DNA from: an uncultured Oscillospiraceae bacterium
Lineage (GTDB): Bacteria > Bacillota > Clostridia > Oscillospirales > Acutalibacteraceae
Assembly: GCA_900546265.1 (NCBI GenBank)
Contig: URCA01000059.1
Coordinates: 1-14,461, forward strand
DNA: 14,461 nt
Reading direction: 5' to 3'
The notes beneath the pieces were generated by a model, which ran no database searches, was not told where the DNA came from, and saw nothing but the letters and a program-made list of their open reading frames with translations. Shown here piece by piece: positions 1 through 6,207 of the stretch. The position numbers were made by a program, and so were the translations under genes. The first letter of the stretch is position 1; each line of letters starts with the position of its first letter.

Positions 1-36
1 GACGGTGTTCCGTCGGGGGCGGGCGTTTCTATCCAT
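1..36 (-). CDS. Possible start of a CDS running off the left edge
   Basis: On the minus strand an ATG at 36-34 lies 3 bases beyond the stop of the acetyltransferase gene. It opens a frame with no stop in the 12 codons left in the window (M D R N A R P R R N T V). A GGCGGAG sequence about 9 bases upstream, inside the end of the acetyltransferase gene, could be its ribosome binding site. The tight spacing would make it the next gene of the rsgA-acetyltransferase unit. The visible peptide is too short for any family call, and the frame may close just outside the window. Confidence 0.35.
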   Translation of the reverse strand, partial: MDRNARPRRNTV

Positions 37-39
37 GTG

Positions 40-822
40 CTATTTCTCCGCCAATCCCTGCTCCCGCAGCGCTGCGTTTATCTGCTCCATGGCCGCGTCG
101 TCCACACCCTCCAGGGCACGGATTTCCCGGGTGCTGAAGCGGCTCAGCCAACTGAGCGCCGGCAGCTTAAGCGTCTCGATCGCCCGCCGGGCGGGAGATG
201 CCAACCTGTCCAGCAGCACGCCGATGGGTGCCATGTCCGCCGGTGCCTTGGGCGGGAAGGTGTTGTCGAAGGCCTTCGCCGCGGCCTCATCCATCTCGAA
301 ATCCGGCGATTCCCGGTAAACGCCGGCGATCCCATCCAGCGCCCCTGGATACAGCGGCAGCGCCATGAAGGCGTCGTACGTTTCACCCTGGCTGGTGGTG
401 ATGCCAAACGTCCCGGCGGGGCGGAACCCTATCCGGGCATAATACTCCGGATGGCCAAAAATCACAATCCCTCGGTAGCCCAGTTCCCGGGCCCGATCGA
501 TGGTGGCCCGCATCAGCGCCGTGCCGATCCCCCGCTTCCAATAGGCGGGCAGGACGCTCAGCGGCCCGAAGGTCAGCACCTCGTTCTCTCGGCCCGCCGC
601 GTCGGTCACCCGGGCCTTGGTGTACAGGATATGCCCCACGATCCGGCCGTCGCTCTCGGCCACCATGTCCAGCGCGGGCACAAAGTCCCGGCTGTCCCGC
701 AGCTTGTGCACCAGGTAATGCTCGTCGCAGGTGGGATGAAACACGCCCCAGAATGCCTCCCGGGTCAGTTCCTCCACCTCGCGGGTATCCGCCGGCGTCT
801 CCAGCCGGATGGTCAGCGTCAT
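40..822 (-). CDS. GNAT family N-acetyltransferase (YhbS/COG3153-like)
   Basis: Predicted 260-residue cytosolic acetyltransferase that would move an acetyl group from acetyl-CoA to an unknown amine. The GNAT fold covers roughly residues 3-145. The acetyl-CoA pyrophosphate-binding signature RGIGTA is at residues 97-102, preceded by the GPLSVLPAYW strand, and FGHPEYYARIGF near 122-133 is typical of the YhbS-like branch. The remaining 110 or so residues are a C-terminal extension not found in minimal GNATs, ending in a charged helix. The ATG at 822 is chosen because it overlaps the rsgA stop as ATGA, although the frame stays open upstream to 1479 inside rsgA. The overlap implies translational coupling to rsgA. 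The substrate cannot be inferred; rsgA as neighbour does not prove a ribosomal target. Confidence 0.88.
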   Translation of the reverse strand: MTLTIRLETPADTREVEELTREAFWGVFHPTCDEHYLVHKLRDSRDFVPALDMVAESDGRIVGHILYTKARVTDAAGRENEVLTFGPLSVLPAYWKRGIGTALMRATIDRARELGYRGIVIFGHPEYYARIGFRPAGTFGITTSQGETYDAFMALPLYPGALDGIAGVYRESPDFEMDEAAAKAFDNTFPPKAPADMAPIGVLLDRLASPARRAIETLKLPALSWLSRFSTREIRALEGVDDAAMEQINAALREQGLAEK

Positions 823-1868
823 CCCTTCACCCTTCCTTCCTTCTCCATCTGCCGGATGGTTTTGGATATGCCCTTGTGCCATTGCTGTTTCTGCCGCAGA
901 TACCCCGCCTTGTCGTCGGCGTACCGGGCCTCCTGCTTCAGCTTTTGATAGCTCTCCCATCGTTCGGGGGCCAGCGCGCCGGTTTCCAGCGCCTCCCGCA
1001 CCGCGCAGCCCGGCTCCTGATGATGGCGGCAGTCGGAAAACCGGCACCGCCCCAGAAGGGCCTGTACATCGGTGAACGCCTCGGATAATCCCTCCGACAC
1101 GTCCCACATGCCCAGTTCCCGCATTCCCGGCGTGTCGATGACCATCGCCCCGCTGTCCAGCCGGAACAGCTGCCGGTGGGTGGTGGTGTGGCGGCCTCGG
1201 CTGTCGTCCTCCCGGATGCCGCCCGTCTCCATCAGCTCCTCGCCCGCCAGCGCGTTCAACAGGCTGGACTTGCCCACGCCGGAGGAGCCGAGAAACACGA
1301 CGGTTTTTCCCGGCCGCAGATAGCCGTCCAGCGCGGCCAGCCCCTCCCCGGTTTTGGCGCTGACCGCGAACACCCCGACCCCGGCGGCCAGGCGTTCCGC
1401 CCGCCGCCGCGCGGCGGCGGCCTCCTGCGTGAGATCCGCCTTGGTCAGCACCACCGCCGGCACCGCTCCCGACTGCCACGCCAGGGTCATGTACCGTTCC
1501 AGCCGCCGCTCGTTGAAATCGTGATTCAGGGACTGGAGGATGAACACCGTATCGAAGTTGGCGGCCACTGCCTGTTCACCCCGCCCCGGCGTGGGATCCC
1601 GCCGGGAAAAGAAGGTGCGCCGGGGCAGCGTGCGGAGGATCGGGCTGTCCCCCTGGGGATTGTACTGGATTTCCACGAAATCCCCCGTGGTGGGGAACGC
1701 CTCCCCGCCTCCGTTGAAATACACGCCGGCCTTCAGCCGCCCGTACCCCTCGCCCTGGTCACACACCAGTTCATACCGTTCCTTGTGCACCGCGGTCACC
1801 CGCGCCGGCGTCCCGCCGGACAGTCCCGCCGCCATCGCGGGGGACCAGCCATAATCGCTTAGTTGCAA
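819..1868 (-). CDS. rsgA: Ribosome small subunit-dependent GTPase A (RsgA/YjeQ)
   Basis: Late 30S ribosome assembly GTPase, 349 residues, cytosolic. The G motifs are circularly permuted, as is diagnostic of RsgA: G4 TKAD at 142-145 and G5 SAKTGEG at 170-176 come before G1 GSSGVGKSS at 194-202, G2 RHTTTHR at 226-232 and G3 DTPG at 245-248. An OB-like N-terminal domain precedes them. A C-terminal zinc knuckle follows, with Cys275, Cys280, His282 and Cys288 in the usual spacing. The start is TTG at 1868-1866: AAAGGA lies 8 bases upstream, and no in-frame ATG fits the family N-terminus. Its stop overlaps the ATG of the acetyltransferase. The promoter could be its own, or it could be read through from the RNA unit upstream, whose terminator ends about 80 bases before this start. 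Confidence 0.96.
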   Translation of the reverse strand: MQLSDYGWSPAMAAGLSGGTPARVTAVHKERYELVCDQGEGYGRLKAGVYFNGGGEAFPTTGDFVEIQYNPQGDSPILRTLPRRTFFSRRDPTPGRGEQAVAANFDTVFILQSLNHDFNERRLERYMTLAWQSGAVPAVVLTKADLTQEAAAARRRAERLAAGVGVFAVSAKTGEGLAALDGYLRPGKTVVFLGSSGVGKSSLLNALAGEELMETGGIREDDSRGRHTTTHRQLFRLDSGAMVIDTPGMRELGMWDVSEGLSEAFTDVQALLGRCRFSDCRHHQEPGCAVREALETGALAPERWESYQKLKQEARYADDKAGYLRQKQQWHKGISKTIRQMEKEGRVKG

Positions 1869-1950
1869 TTCTCTCTTCCTTTCTTCCGTCTGCCATGTCG
1901 CTACGTATCCTGTCGTCGCGCATCCTTATCACTCTCTTTCTTTTAAAACG

Positions 1951-1997
1951 AAAAAAGCCGCAGAAAGCAGCCTTTCCCGTTGGCTGCACTCTGCGGC
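1951..1997 (-). terminator. Intrinsic terminator of the structured RNA
   Basis: On the minus strand 1997-1982 pairs with 1972-1957 over 14 bp with one 2-base internal mismatch and a 9-base loop. Six T residues (1956-1951) follow. It lies 2 bases after the RNA closing helix and about 80 bases before rsgA, so it could end the RNA or act as an attenuator for rsgA. Confidence 0.9.
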
Positions 1998-2140
1998 GCC
2001 CGCATAGGGGCATAAAAATAACACACCCTGTCGAGTGTGCTATCGCGCAAGCGTATAGTTCACGAAAGGTTCCCAATCGGCGCGCTGAAATAGAGGATCC
2101 ACTCCGCGGGATCCCAATTTCCTCACGCCCCTATGCGGTT

Positions 2141-2173
2141 TTATGCAGAGGTCACCTCAACCAATACCGACAT
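2141..2173 (-). CDS. 10-residue leader ORF in the structured RNA
   Basis: ATG at 2173-2171 opens an 11-codon frame ending in TAA at 2143-2141; the peptide is MSVLVEVTSA. The ribosome binding site AAAGGAG (2188-2182) sits 8 bases before the ATG, as good a site as any gene here has. The ORF begins about 37 bases from the predicted transcript start, and its stop is 2 bases before the 12-bp closing helix of the structured RNA. Codons 5-9 include a GAGG/CCTC mini-hairpin. The placement suggests a leader peptide whose translation affects folding of the downstream RNA, or a small expressed peptide. The peptide has no recognisable family, and a chance start codon inside an RNA cannot be excluded. Confidence 0.5.
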   Translation of the reverse strand: MSVLVEVTSA

Positions 2174-2216
2174 ACCTACAGCTCCTTTCGTGTTCCCCAT
2201 GGAACGATTTGTCTTT

Positions 2217-2245
2217 ATCATACGCGATTTTCCGCGGGATGTCAA
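2217..2245 (-). promoter_or_regulatory. Sigma-A promoter of the structured RNA unit
   Basis: On the minus strand TTGACA (2245-2240) and TATGAT (2222-2217) are separated by exactly 17 bases, a near-perfect housekeeping promoter. The -35 box overlaps the stop codon of yitT (2244-2242). Transcription should start near 2210. Confidence 0.85.
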
Positions 2246-3132
2246 TGCTTTTGTTCGATGCGCTTAAAACCTTCGCCCAGCACCTCCTCCGTGGACACCA
2301 CGATGAGAAAGGCATCGGGATCGCAGTCCTGCACCAGGGTGCGCAGCTGGTACATCTCCGAGCGGCGCACGGCGCAGAGCAGCACCCGCTTGTCCTCCCC
2401 GGTATAGGCCCCGGTGGCGTTAAGCAAGGTCACCCCCCGCCCCATCTCTTCCAAGATTTTCCGACAGAGCAGCTCCTCCTTGCGGGACATGACCAGCAGC
2501 ATCCGGCCCGTGTCTCCGCCGTAGACGATGGCGTCCATAATGCTGGTGGAAACGAAAATCAGCACCATGGCGTATAGCGCGCTTTCCAGCTGCTTGTACA
2601 CCAGCGCCGACGCCGCCACCACCACCGCGTCCACCAGCAGGATCAGCCGGCCAATGGGGATATGGCGCAGGCGGCGCTCCAGCAGGCGGGCCACCACCTC
2701 GCTGCCCCCCGTGGTCGCACCCCGCAGATAGATGAGGCCTAAGCCCGCCCCGGCCAGCACCCCGCCGAACAGGGCCACCAGGATTTTATCTCCCCGGAAG
2801 GGGGGCAGAAACCGGGCGGTGCCGTCGATGATGGCCGAGGACAGCACGGTGACGATCAGGGTGCGCACCGTGAACGCCGCCCCGCACTTGTACCAGGCGG
2901 CAATCAGCAGCGGCAGGTTGATGACCAGAATCATGGTGCCGATGGGCAGGTGAAAGGCATAATTCAGCAGGGTCGCCACGCCGGTGACCCCACCGGGGGC
3001 GATTTGGTTGGGCGCGGTGAAGATGTTCACCGACAGGGCGTACAGAACGCTGCCCAACAGGTAAAATCCGCCGTCCAGTACCGCCCTCCCCGCCTTGCTA
3101 TGTGAAGGATTTCCCCGTTTGCTTTTGCTCAT
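2242..3132 (-). CDS. YitT family membrane protein (DUF161 and DUF2179)
   Basis: Integral membrane protein of 296 residues, transport or regulatory role unknown for most of the family. A Lys/Arg-rich N-terminus is followed by about five or six hydrophobic segments between roughly residues 18 and 205. These include the family-typical stretch FTAPNQIAPGGVTGVA near residues 38-53 and RGATTGGSEVVARLL near 137-151. The cytosolic C-terminal DUF2179 domain (about residues 215-290) has RGVTLLNATGAYTGED, the pattern seen in other YitT proteins. The length is normal for the family. The ATG at 3132 follows an AAAGGCGGG sequence. It lies 55 bases downstream of mrnC and probably belongs to the obg-mrnC unit. 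Its stop codon overlaps the -35 box of the next transcript. Confidence 0.92.
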   Translation of the reverse strand: MSKSKRGNPSHSKAGRAVLDGGFYLLGSVLYALSVNIFTAPNQIAPGGVTGVATLLNYAFHLPIGTMILVINLPLLIAAWYKCGAAFTVRTLIVTVLSSAIIDGTARFLPPFRGDKILVALFGGVLAGAGLGLIYLRGATTGGSEVVARLLERRLRHIPIGRLILLVDAVVVAASALVYKQLESALYAMVLIFVSTSIMDAIVYGGDTGRMLLVMSRKEELLCRKILEEMGRGVTLLNATGAYTGEDKRVLLCAVRRSEMYQLRTLVQDCDPDAFLIVVSTEEVLGEGFKRIEQKH

Positions 3133-3187
3133 CCCACAGCCCGCCTTTCTGCAGGCTTAGCATGTCCCTTCCGGCCCCGTTCTATCC

Positions 3188-3589
3188 CTAAACCGGTAGA
3201 TTCTCCTGTTCCCCGGCGCAAAACGCCGCCTCGAACAGCTCCTGGATCCGGTCGGTCTCCCCACGGAGGTACAGATAGCCGAACAGCGCCTCCAGGCCGG
3301 TGGCCCGGTGATAATCGCCGCCGCTGCGGGCGGTGTGAGCGTTGCGCCCCCGGCGGAAAACCGCTGCCTCCTCCTCGGTCAGCCGGGGGAGAATGGCGTC
3401 CATGGCCGCGGCCTGGGCCTCGGCGCGCACCATGGCCACCGCCTGCTTATGCAGCTCATTGACCGGGCGGTTGGCCTGGCAGACCAGCCGCTCCCGCACC
3501 ATCAGCTCATACACGCCGTCCCCCACGAACGCCAGGGCCAGCGGGCTCAGGTTCCGGGGCTCCACATCCTCCGGCAGCAGCCGTCCCAT
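3188..3589 (-). CDS. mrnC: Mini-ribonuclease III (MrnC)
   Basis: Dimeric RNase III-fold nuclease without a double-stranded RNA-binding domain. In Firmicutes the family matures 23S rRNA ends. The 133 residues match the family's short length. The catalytic signature LAFVGDGVYEL is at residues 19-29, with the expected metal-ligand Asp at 24. The second acidic cluster, ATGLEALFGYLYL, is at residues 96-108, with Glu100 as the candidate ligand. The GRNA segment (81-84) before YHRATG is also family-typical. The ATG at 3589 is supported by AGGAGG about 8 bases upstream. It begins 14 bases after the obg stop, so the two are very likely one transcript that combines ribosome assembly with rRNA maturation. 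Confidence 0.93.
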   Translation of the reverse strand: MGRLLPEDVEPRNLSPLALAFVGDGVYELMVRERLVCQANRPVNELHKQAVAMVRAEAQAAAMDAILPRLTEEEAAVFRRGRNAHTARSGGDYHRATGLEALFGYLYLRGETDRIQELFEAAFCAGEQENLPV

Positions 3590-3603
3590 AACCCGTCCTC
3601 CTT

Positions 3604-4875
3604 TTAAAACACAAAATCAAATTCAAAATCGTACAGGCTGACGGTATCCCCCTCGGCCACTCCCGCCTTCACCAGCGCGTCGATGACGCCGGCGGACTGG
3701 AGCACCCGCTGGAAATACTGCAGGCTCTCATAATCGTCGAAATTGATGCCCTGCATCAGGCGGAGCAGCCACTCCCCTTCCACAAAGAACACGCCGTCAT
3801 GGCAGGTGACCGTCACCTCCCGGCCGGACAGGGCCTCCGCGTCGGGCAGGGGCTCGGGCTCCGGCTCATAGGCCCGGATGGGTGGCAGCTCGGCCAGCAT
3901 CCGGGCGCAGCAGTCCACTACCTCTTTGGTGCCGTGGGCGATGGCCGCCATCATGGGGAAATAGGCGCAGCCTCTCTCTTCCATGGCCTTGGCAAAGGCC
4001 TCCAGCTGCTCGTCGGTGGCCAAATCGCACTTGTTGCCCGCCACGATCATGGGCCGGGCGGCCAGCTCGGGGTTGAAGGCCTGCAGCTCCCGGTTGATGA
4101 TGTCGAAATCCTCCAGGGGATCCCGGCCCTCGCTTCCCGCCACGTCTACCACGTGGATCAGCATCCGGCACCGTTCCACGTGCCGCAGGAACTCATGGCC
4201 CAGGCCCACGCCCTCGCTGGCCCCCTCGATCACGCCGGGGATGTCGGCCATAACGAAGGAGACCCCTTCCTCCACGCGAACCACACCCAGCACCGGGGTG
4301 ATGGTGGTGAAGGGGTAGTTGGCGATTTCCGGCTTGGCCTCGCTGACGACGGAAATCAGGGTGGATTTTCCCACATTGGGGAAGCCCACCAGCCCCACGT
4401 CGGCCAGCAGCTTTAGCTCCAGGCGGATGGTTTTCTCCTCCCCCGGCACGCCGGGCTTGGCAAAGCGGGGCACCTGGCGGGTGGCGGTGGCAAAATGGCT
4501 GTTGCCCCAGCCGCCCCGGCCGCCCTTGGCCGCCACAAAGGGCTCGTCCCCCGACATGTCGGCCATCAATCGTCCTGTTTCGTCGTCATAAATCAGGGTG
4601 CCCCGGGGCACCGGGATGACGCAGTCGGCCCCCGATTTTCCAAAGCAGCGCTTGGCCCCGCCCGGCTGGCCCGCCTCGGCGGCGAACTTCCGTTTATACC
4701 GGAAGTCCACCAGCGTGCCGGTTCCGTCCTGGGGAACGAAGACCACGCTGCCGCCGCGGCCGCCGTCTCCGCCGTCGGGGCCGCCGGCCGCCACGTATTT
4801 CTCCCGGTGGAAGGAAACCGCTCCGTTCCCCCCGTTTCCCGCCTTGATGCGTATGGTCGCTTTATCCACGAACAT
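3604..4875 (-). CDS. obgE: GTPase ObgE/CgtA
   Basis: Large-subunit assembly and stress-linked GTPase of 423 residues. The glycine-rich Obg fold covers about residues 1-158 (GNGGNGAVSFHREKYV near 13-28). The G domain follows with G1 GFPNVGKS at 164-171, G3 DIPG at 211-214 and G4 NKCD at 281-284. A C-terminal OCT-type domain spans about residues 345-423. The usual serine of G5 (SA) appears as methionine in PMMAAIAHGT near residues 307-316; the effect on guanine contact is unknown. The ATG at 4875 gives the canonical MFVDKA start. The site upstream (AAAGGCGGG) is only moderate. An intrinsic terminator behind rpmA separates it from the ribosomal genes it usually follows, so it needs read-through or its own promoter. 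I see no convincing promoter in the 161-base gap. Confidence 0.97.
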   Translation of the reverse strand: MFVDKATIRIKAGNGGNGAVSFHREKYVAAGGPDGGDGGRGGSVVFVPQDGTGTLVDFRYKRKFAAEAGQPGGAKRCFGKSGADCVIPVPRGTLIYDDETGRLMADMSGDEPFVAAKGGRGGWGNSHFATATRQVPRFAKPGVPGEEKTIRLELKLLADVGLVGFPNVGKSTLISVVSEAKPEIANYPFTTITPVLGVVRVEEGVSFVMADIPGVIEGASEGVGLGHEFLRHVERCRMLIHVVDVAGSEGRDPLEDFDIINRELQAFNPELAARPMIVAGNKCDLATDEQLEAFAKAMEERGCAYFPMMAAIAHGTKEVVDCCARMLAELPPIRAYEPEPEPLPDAEALSGREVTVTCHDGVFFVEGEWLLRLMQGINFDDYESLQYFQRVLQSAGVIDALVKAGVAEGDTVSLYDFEFDFVF

Positions 4876-4996
4876 GGATTTTCCCGCCTTTCAGCGCCGA
4901 TTTTTTCACATTTCTCCGCATTTTAGTGAACAAAACCGCTCGGATTCCCGCACGGGACCGCACAATTTCGCTCTTCTTAGCGTTTCTTAAAACCAT

Positions 4997-5027
4997 AAAA
5001 AAATCCCCGCCGGATGCGGCAGGGATT
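4997..5027 (-). terminator. Intrinsic terminator after rpmA
   Basis: On the minus strand 5027-5017 pairs with 5012-5002 over 11 bp (one G-U pair) with a 4-base loop. A run of seven T residues (5003-4997) follows. It begins 9 bases after the rpmA stop and separates rplU-prp-rpmA from obgE. Confidence 0.92.
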
Positions 5028-5036
5028 TTCCAGTTC

Positions 5037-5321
5037 TTATTCTTCGGCCGCGTAGACGCTCACGCGCTTGCGATCCTTGCCGACCCGCTCGAACCGCACC
5101 ACGCCGTCCGACAGGGCGAACAGGGTATCGTCCGAGCCGATGCCCACGTTGTTGCCGGGATGGATGTGGGTGCCGCGCTGCCGCACCAGGATGTTGCCGG
5201 CCAGAACAAACTGCCCGTCCGCCCGCTTGACGCCGAGACGCTTGGACTCGGAATCGCGGCCATTTTTGGTGGAGCCGACGCCCTTTTTGTGAGCGAACAG
5301 CTGAATGTTTATCTTCAACAT
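5037..5321 (-). CDS. rpmA: 50S ribosomal protein L27
   Basis: Ribosomal protein L27, 94 residues, whose N-terminus reaches the peptidyl-transferase centre. The core motifs are intact: AHKKGVGSTKNGRDSESKRLG and later GTHIHPGNNVG. The protein starts MLKINIQLFAHKKG, so it carries the Firmicute N-terminal extension. In that lineage this is removed between Phe9 and Ala10 by the Prp protease, encoded immediately upstream here. The ATG at 5321 follows a GGAAAGGAAGGG stretch. It is the last gene of the rplU-prp-rpmA unit and is followed directly by a strong terminator. Confidence 0.98.
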   Translation of the reverse strand: MLKINIQLFAHKKGVGSTKNGRDSESKRLGVKRADGQFVLAGNILVRQRGTHIHPGNNVGIGSDDTLFALSDGVVRFERVGKDRKRVSVYAAEE

Positions 5322-5351
5322 GATAATGCCCTTCCTTTCCTGATGAAGCGC

Positions 5352-5666
5352 CTAGCGCGCTTCTATCGTTTCAACCACTAACTGCCGGGGATATTGCTGC
5401 TGCAATTGCCCGAGGTGCAACCTCAGCCCCAGGAGAATATCCTGACAGCCGACCGGTTCCTCCACCGACACCCTGAGAAACCCGTCCCGCGCCTCGGTAT
5501 CGGCCGGGCAGCGGCAGATTTCGGTGATGGTGTTGGCCGCCAGATAGGCGGCGGAGGAAATCGCCGCGCAGACCACGTCGGTCCCCGACACGCCCGCGCC
5601 GGCGTGGCCCCGCAGGGTAAAGCCGCACAGAAGGCCGTCCTTTCGGACGAAGGTGGCCCGCGTCAT
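5352..5666 (-). CDS. prp: Ribosomal-processing cysteine protease Prp (YsxB)
   Basis: Small cysteine protease of 104 residues that cleaves the N-terminal extension of L27 in Firmicutes. The catalytic pair is visible: His21 in GFTLRGHAGAG and Cys33 in GTDVVCAAISSAAY. The spacing and flanking residues are those of the Prp family. Its ATG shares a base with the rplU stop (TAATG at 5668-5664), implying coupled translation, and rpmA follows after 30 bases. Its substrate L27, encoded next door, does carry the matching extension, which supports the assignment independently. Confidence 0.95.
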   Translation of the reverse strand: MTRATFVRKDGLLCGFTLRGHAGAGVSGTDVVCAAISSAAYLAANTITEICRCPADTEARDGFLRVSVEEPVGCQDILLGLRLHLGQLQQQYPRQLVVETIEAR

Positions 5667-6022
5667 TATTCCGCGGCAGCTTCCGGTTCCGCTTTGGGGG
5701 CCTTGGGAGCTTTGGCGTTGATGACCTCAACCTGCACCTTGGTGTAGGGCTGGCGATGGCCCAGCGCGCGCTTGCAGCCCTTCTTGGGCTTATAGGTGAA
5801 GACGGCGATTTTCTTGCCCTTGCCGTTCTTGACGACCCGCGCTTCCACGGAGGCGCCCTTGACGTACGGCGCGCCGACTTTCAGTTCTTTGTCGTTATGC
5901 AGGGCGACGACCTTATCAAAGGTCACGGAGGATTCCTCGGCAGCATCCAGCTTTTCCACGAACAGAACGTCGCCGTTCTGCACTTTGTACTGCTTGCCGC
6001 CGGTTTCGATGATGGCGTACAT
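5666..6022 (-). CDS. rplU: 50S ribosomal protein L21
   Basis: Ribosomal protein L21 of 118 residues, a 23S rRNA-binding protein of the large subunit. The start MYAIIETGGKQYKV and the segment YKPKKGCKRALGHRQPYT near residues 77-94 are diagnostic. The C-terminus extends about 15 residues beyond the usual core as an Ala/Lys/Pro/Glu-rich tail (residues about 104-118), likely disordered. The ATG at 6022 is the family start. It heads the rplU-prp-rpmA operon, with a strong promoter about 90 bases upstream and a structured leader between. A hairpin in that leader would place the purine-rich ribosome binding site in its loop. Confidence 0.97.
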   Translation of the reverse strand: MYAIIETGGKQYKVQNGDVLFVEKLDAAEESSVTFDKVVALHNDKELKVGAPYVKGASVEARVVKNGKGKKIAVFTYKPKKGCKRALGHRQPYTKVQVEVINAKAPKAPKAEPEAAAE

Positions 6023-6107
6023 GATGGGAGACCTGCTTTCCTTCAGTCTCGCTGTCCTCAGGCGGATCCCATTTGGGATCGCTTATAAAAGCCCGGCACA
6101 TGCGGCA
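6023..6107 (-). promoter_or_regulatory. Structured rplU leader, possible L21 autoregulatory leader
   Basis: The roughly 85-base leader between the predicted transcript start and rplU has a 6-bp GATCCC/GGGATC hairpin with a 4-base loop (6080-6065). A second GAGAC/GTCTC hairpin (6050-6028) has a loop containing AAGGAAAG, the only purine-rich ribosome binding candidate. L21 leaders are known in Bacillales and relatives. I cannot confirm by eye that this matches the known consensus. Confidence 0.45.
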
Positions 6108-6113
6108 ATGCTC

Positions 6114-6142
6114 ATTGTATCATATTTGGAAGAGGTTGTCAA
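6114..6142 (-). promoter_or_regulatory. Promoter of the rplU-prp-rpmA operon
   Basis: TTGACA (6142-6137) and TACAAT (6119-6114) on the minus strand have a 17-base spacer. A TG dinucleotide one base before the -10 box adds an extended -10. This is the strongest promoter in the window, as expected for ribosomal protein genes. The predicted start is near 6107. Confidence 0.92.
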
Positions 6143-6178
6143 CGTCTCTTTTTGTTTCTTTTCTCGTATAAATTGCAG

Positions 6179-6207
6179 TTGATTTTATGGCAAATCTGGC
6201 GTATAGT
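6179..6207 (+). promoter_or_regulatory. Promoter of the lipoprotein gene
   Basis: TTGATT (6179-6184) and TATAGT (6202-6207) on the plus strand have a 17-base spacer, with a start near 6214. It is divergent from the rplU promoter; the two -35 boxes are 36 bases apart and do not overlap. The leader begins with a stem joining 6216-6227 and 6246-6258 (GCGT/ACGC and GGATAAA/TTTATCC) with no T-run after it. Confidence 0.75.

Larger units (their letters stand above)
1951..2210 (-). ncRNA. Independently transcribed structured RNA, family not recognised
   Basis: The 373-base gap between yitT and rsgA holds a complete minus-strand unit. A near-consensus promoter places the start near 2210. A small hairpin (GTTCC/GGAAC, 2192-2206) follows, then a strong ribosome binding site and a 10-codon ORF. 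After that, 2138-2127 pairs perfectly over 12 bp with 2011-2000. The enclosed 115 bases can fold into several hairpins: one joining GGGATCC and GGATCCT near 2090-2116 with an outer GAAAT/ATTTC helix; one CTATA...ATAG hairpin near 2040-2058; and one GCACACTC/GGGTGTGT hairpin near 2021-2041. GCGCG/CGCGC runs could form a long-range contact. An intrinsic terminator starts 2 bases after the closing helix. The branched fold argues against rod-shaped 6S RNA. I see no T-box, TPP, FMN, SAM or cobalamin signature. The raiA motif RNA of Clostridia is a candidate I cannot confirm by eye. Confidence 0.75.

Noticed and set aside
37..948. Long plus-strand open frame of 303 codons opposite the acetyltransferase gene
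   Set aside because: It is an antisense shadow of a GC-rich gene. The product is rich in Arg, Pro, Gly and His with no domain, and no ribosome binding site was seen.
823..1479. Upstream extension of the acetyltransferase frame through rsgA
   Set aside because: It lies wholly within the well-supported rsgA gene in another frame, and its Gly/Arg-rich product has no family features. The ATGA overlap start at 822 is better.
1771..2076. Minus-strand frame of 101 codons across the RNA terminator and rsgA start
   Set aside because: It crosses a strong intrinsic terminator and overlaps rsgA out of frame, with no ribosome binding site at its start.
2191..2206. TGTTCCCCATGGAACG as a second parS site
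   Set aside because: It differs from the parS consensus in the core and at the edge. It is better explained as the 5' hairpin of the structured RNA.
1951..2210. 6S RNA as the identity of the structured RNA
   Set aside because: 6S RNA is a long rod with a central bubble. This sequence favours several separate hairpins inside one closing helix. Rejection is by eye only.
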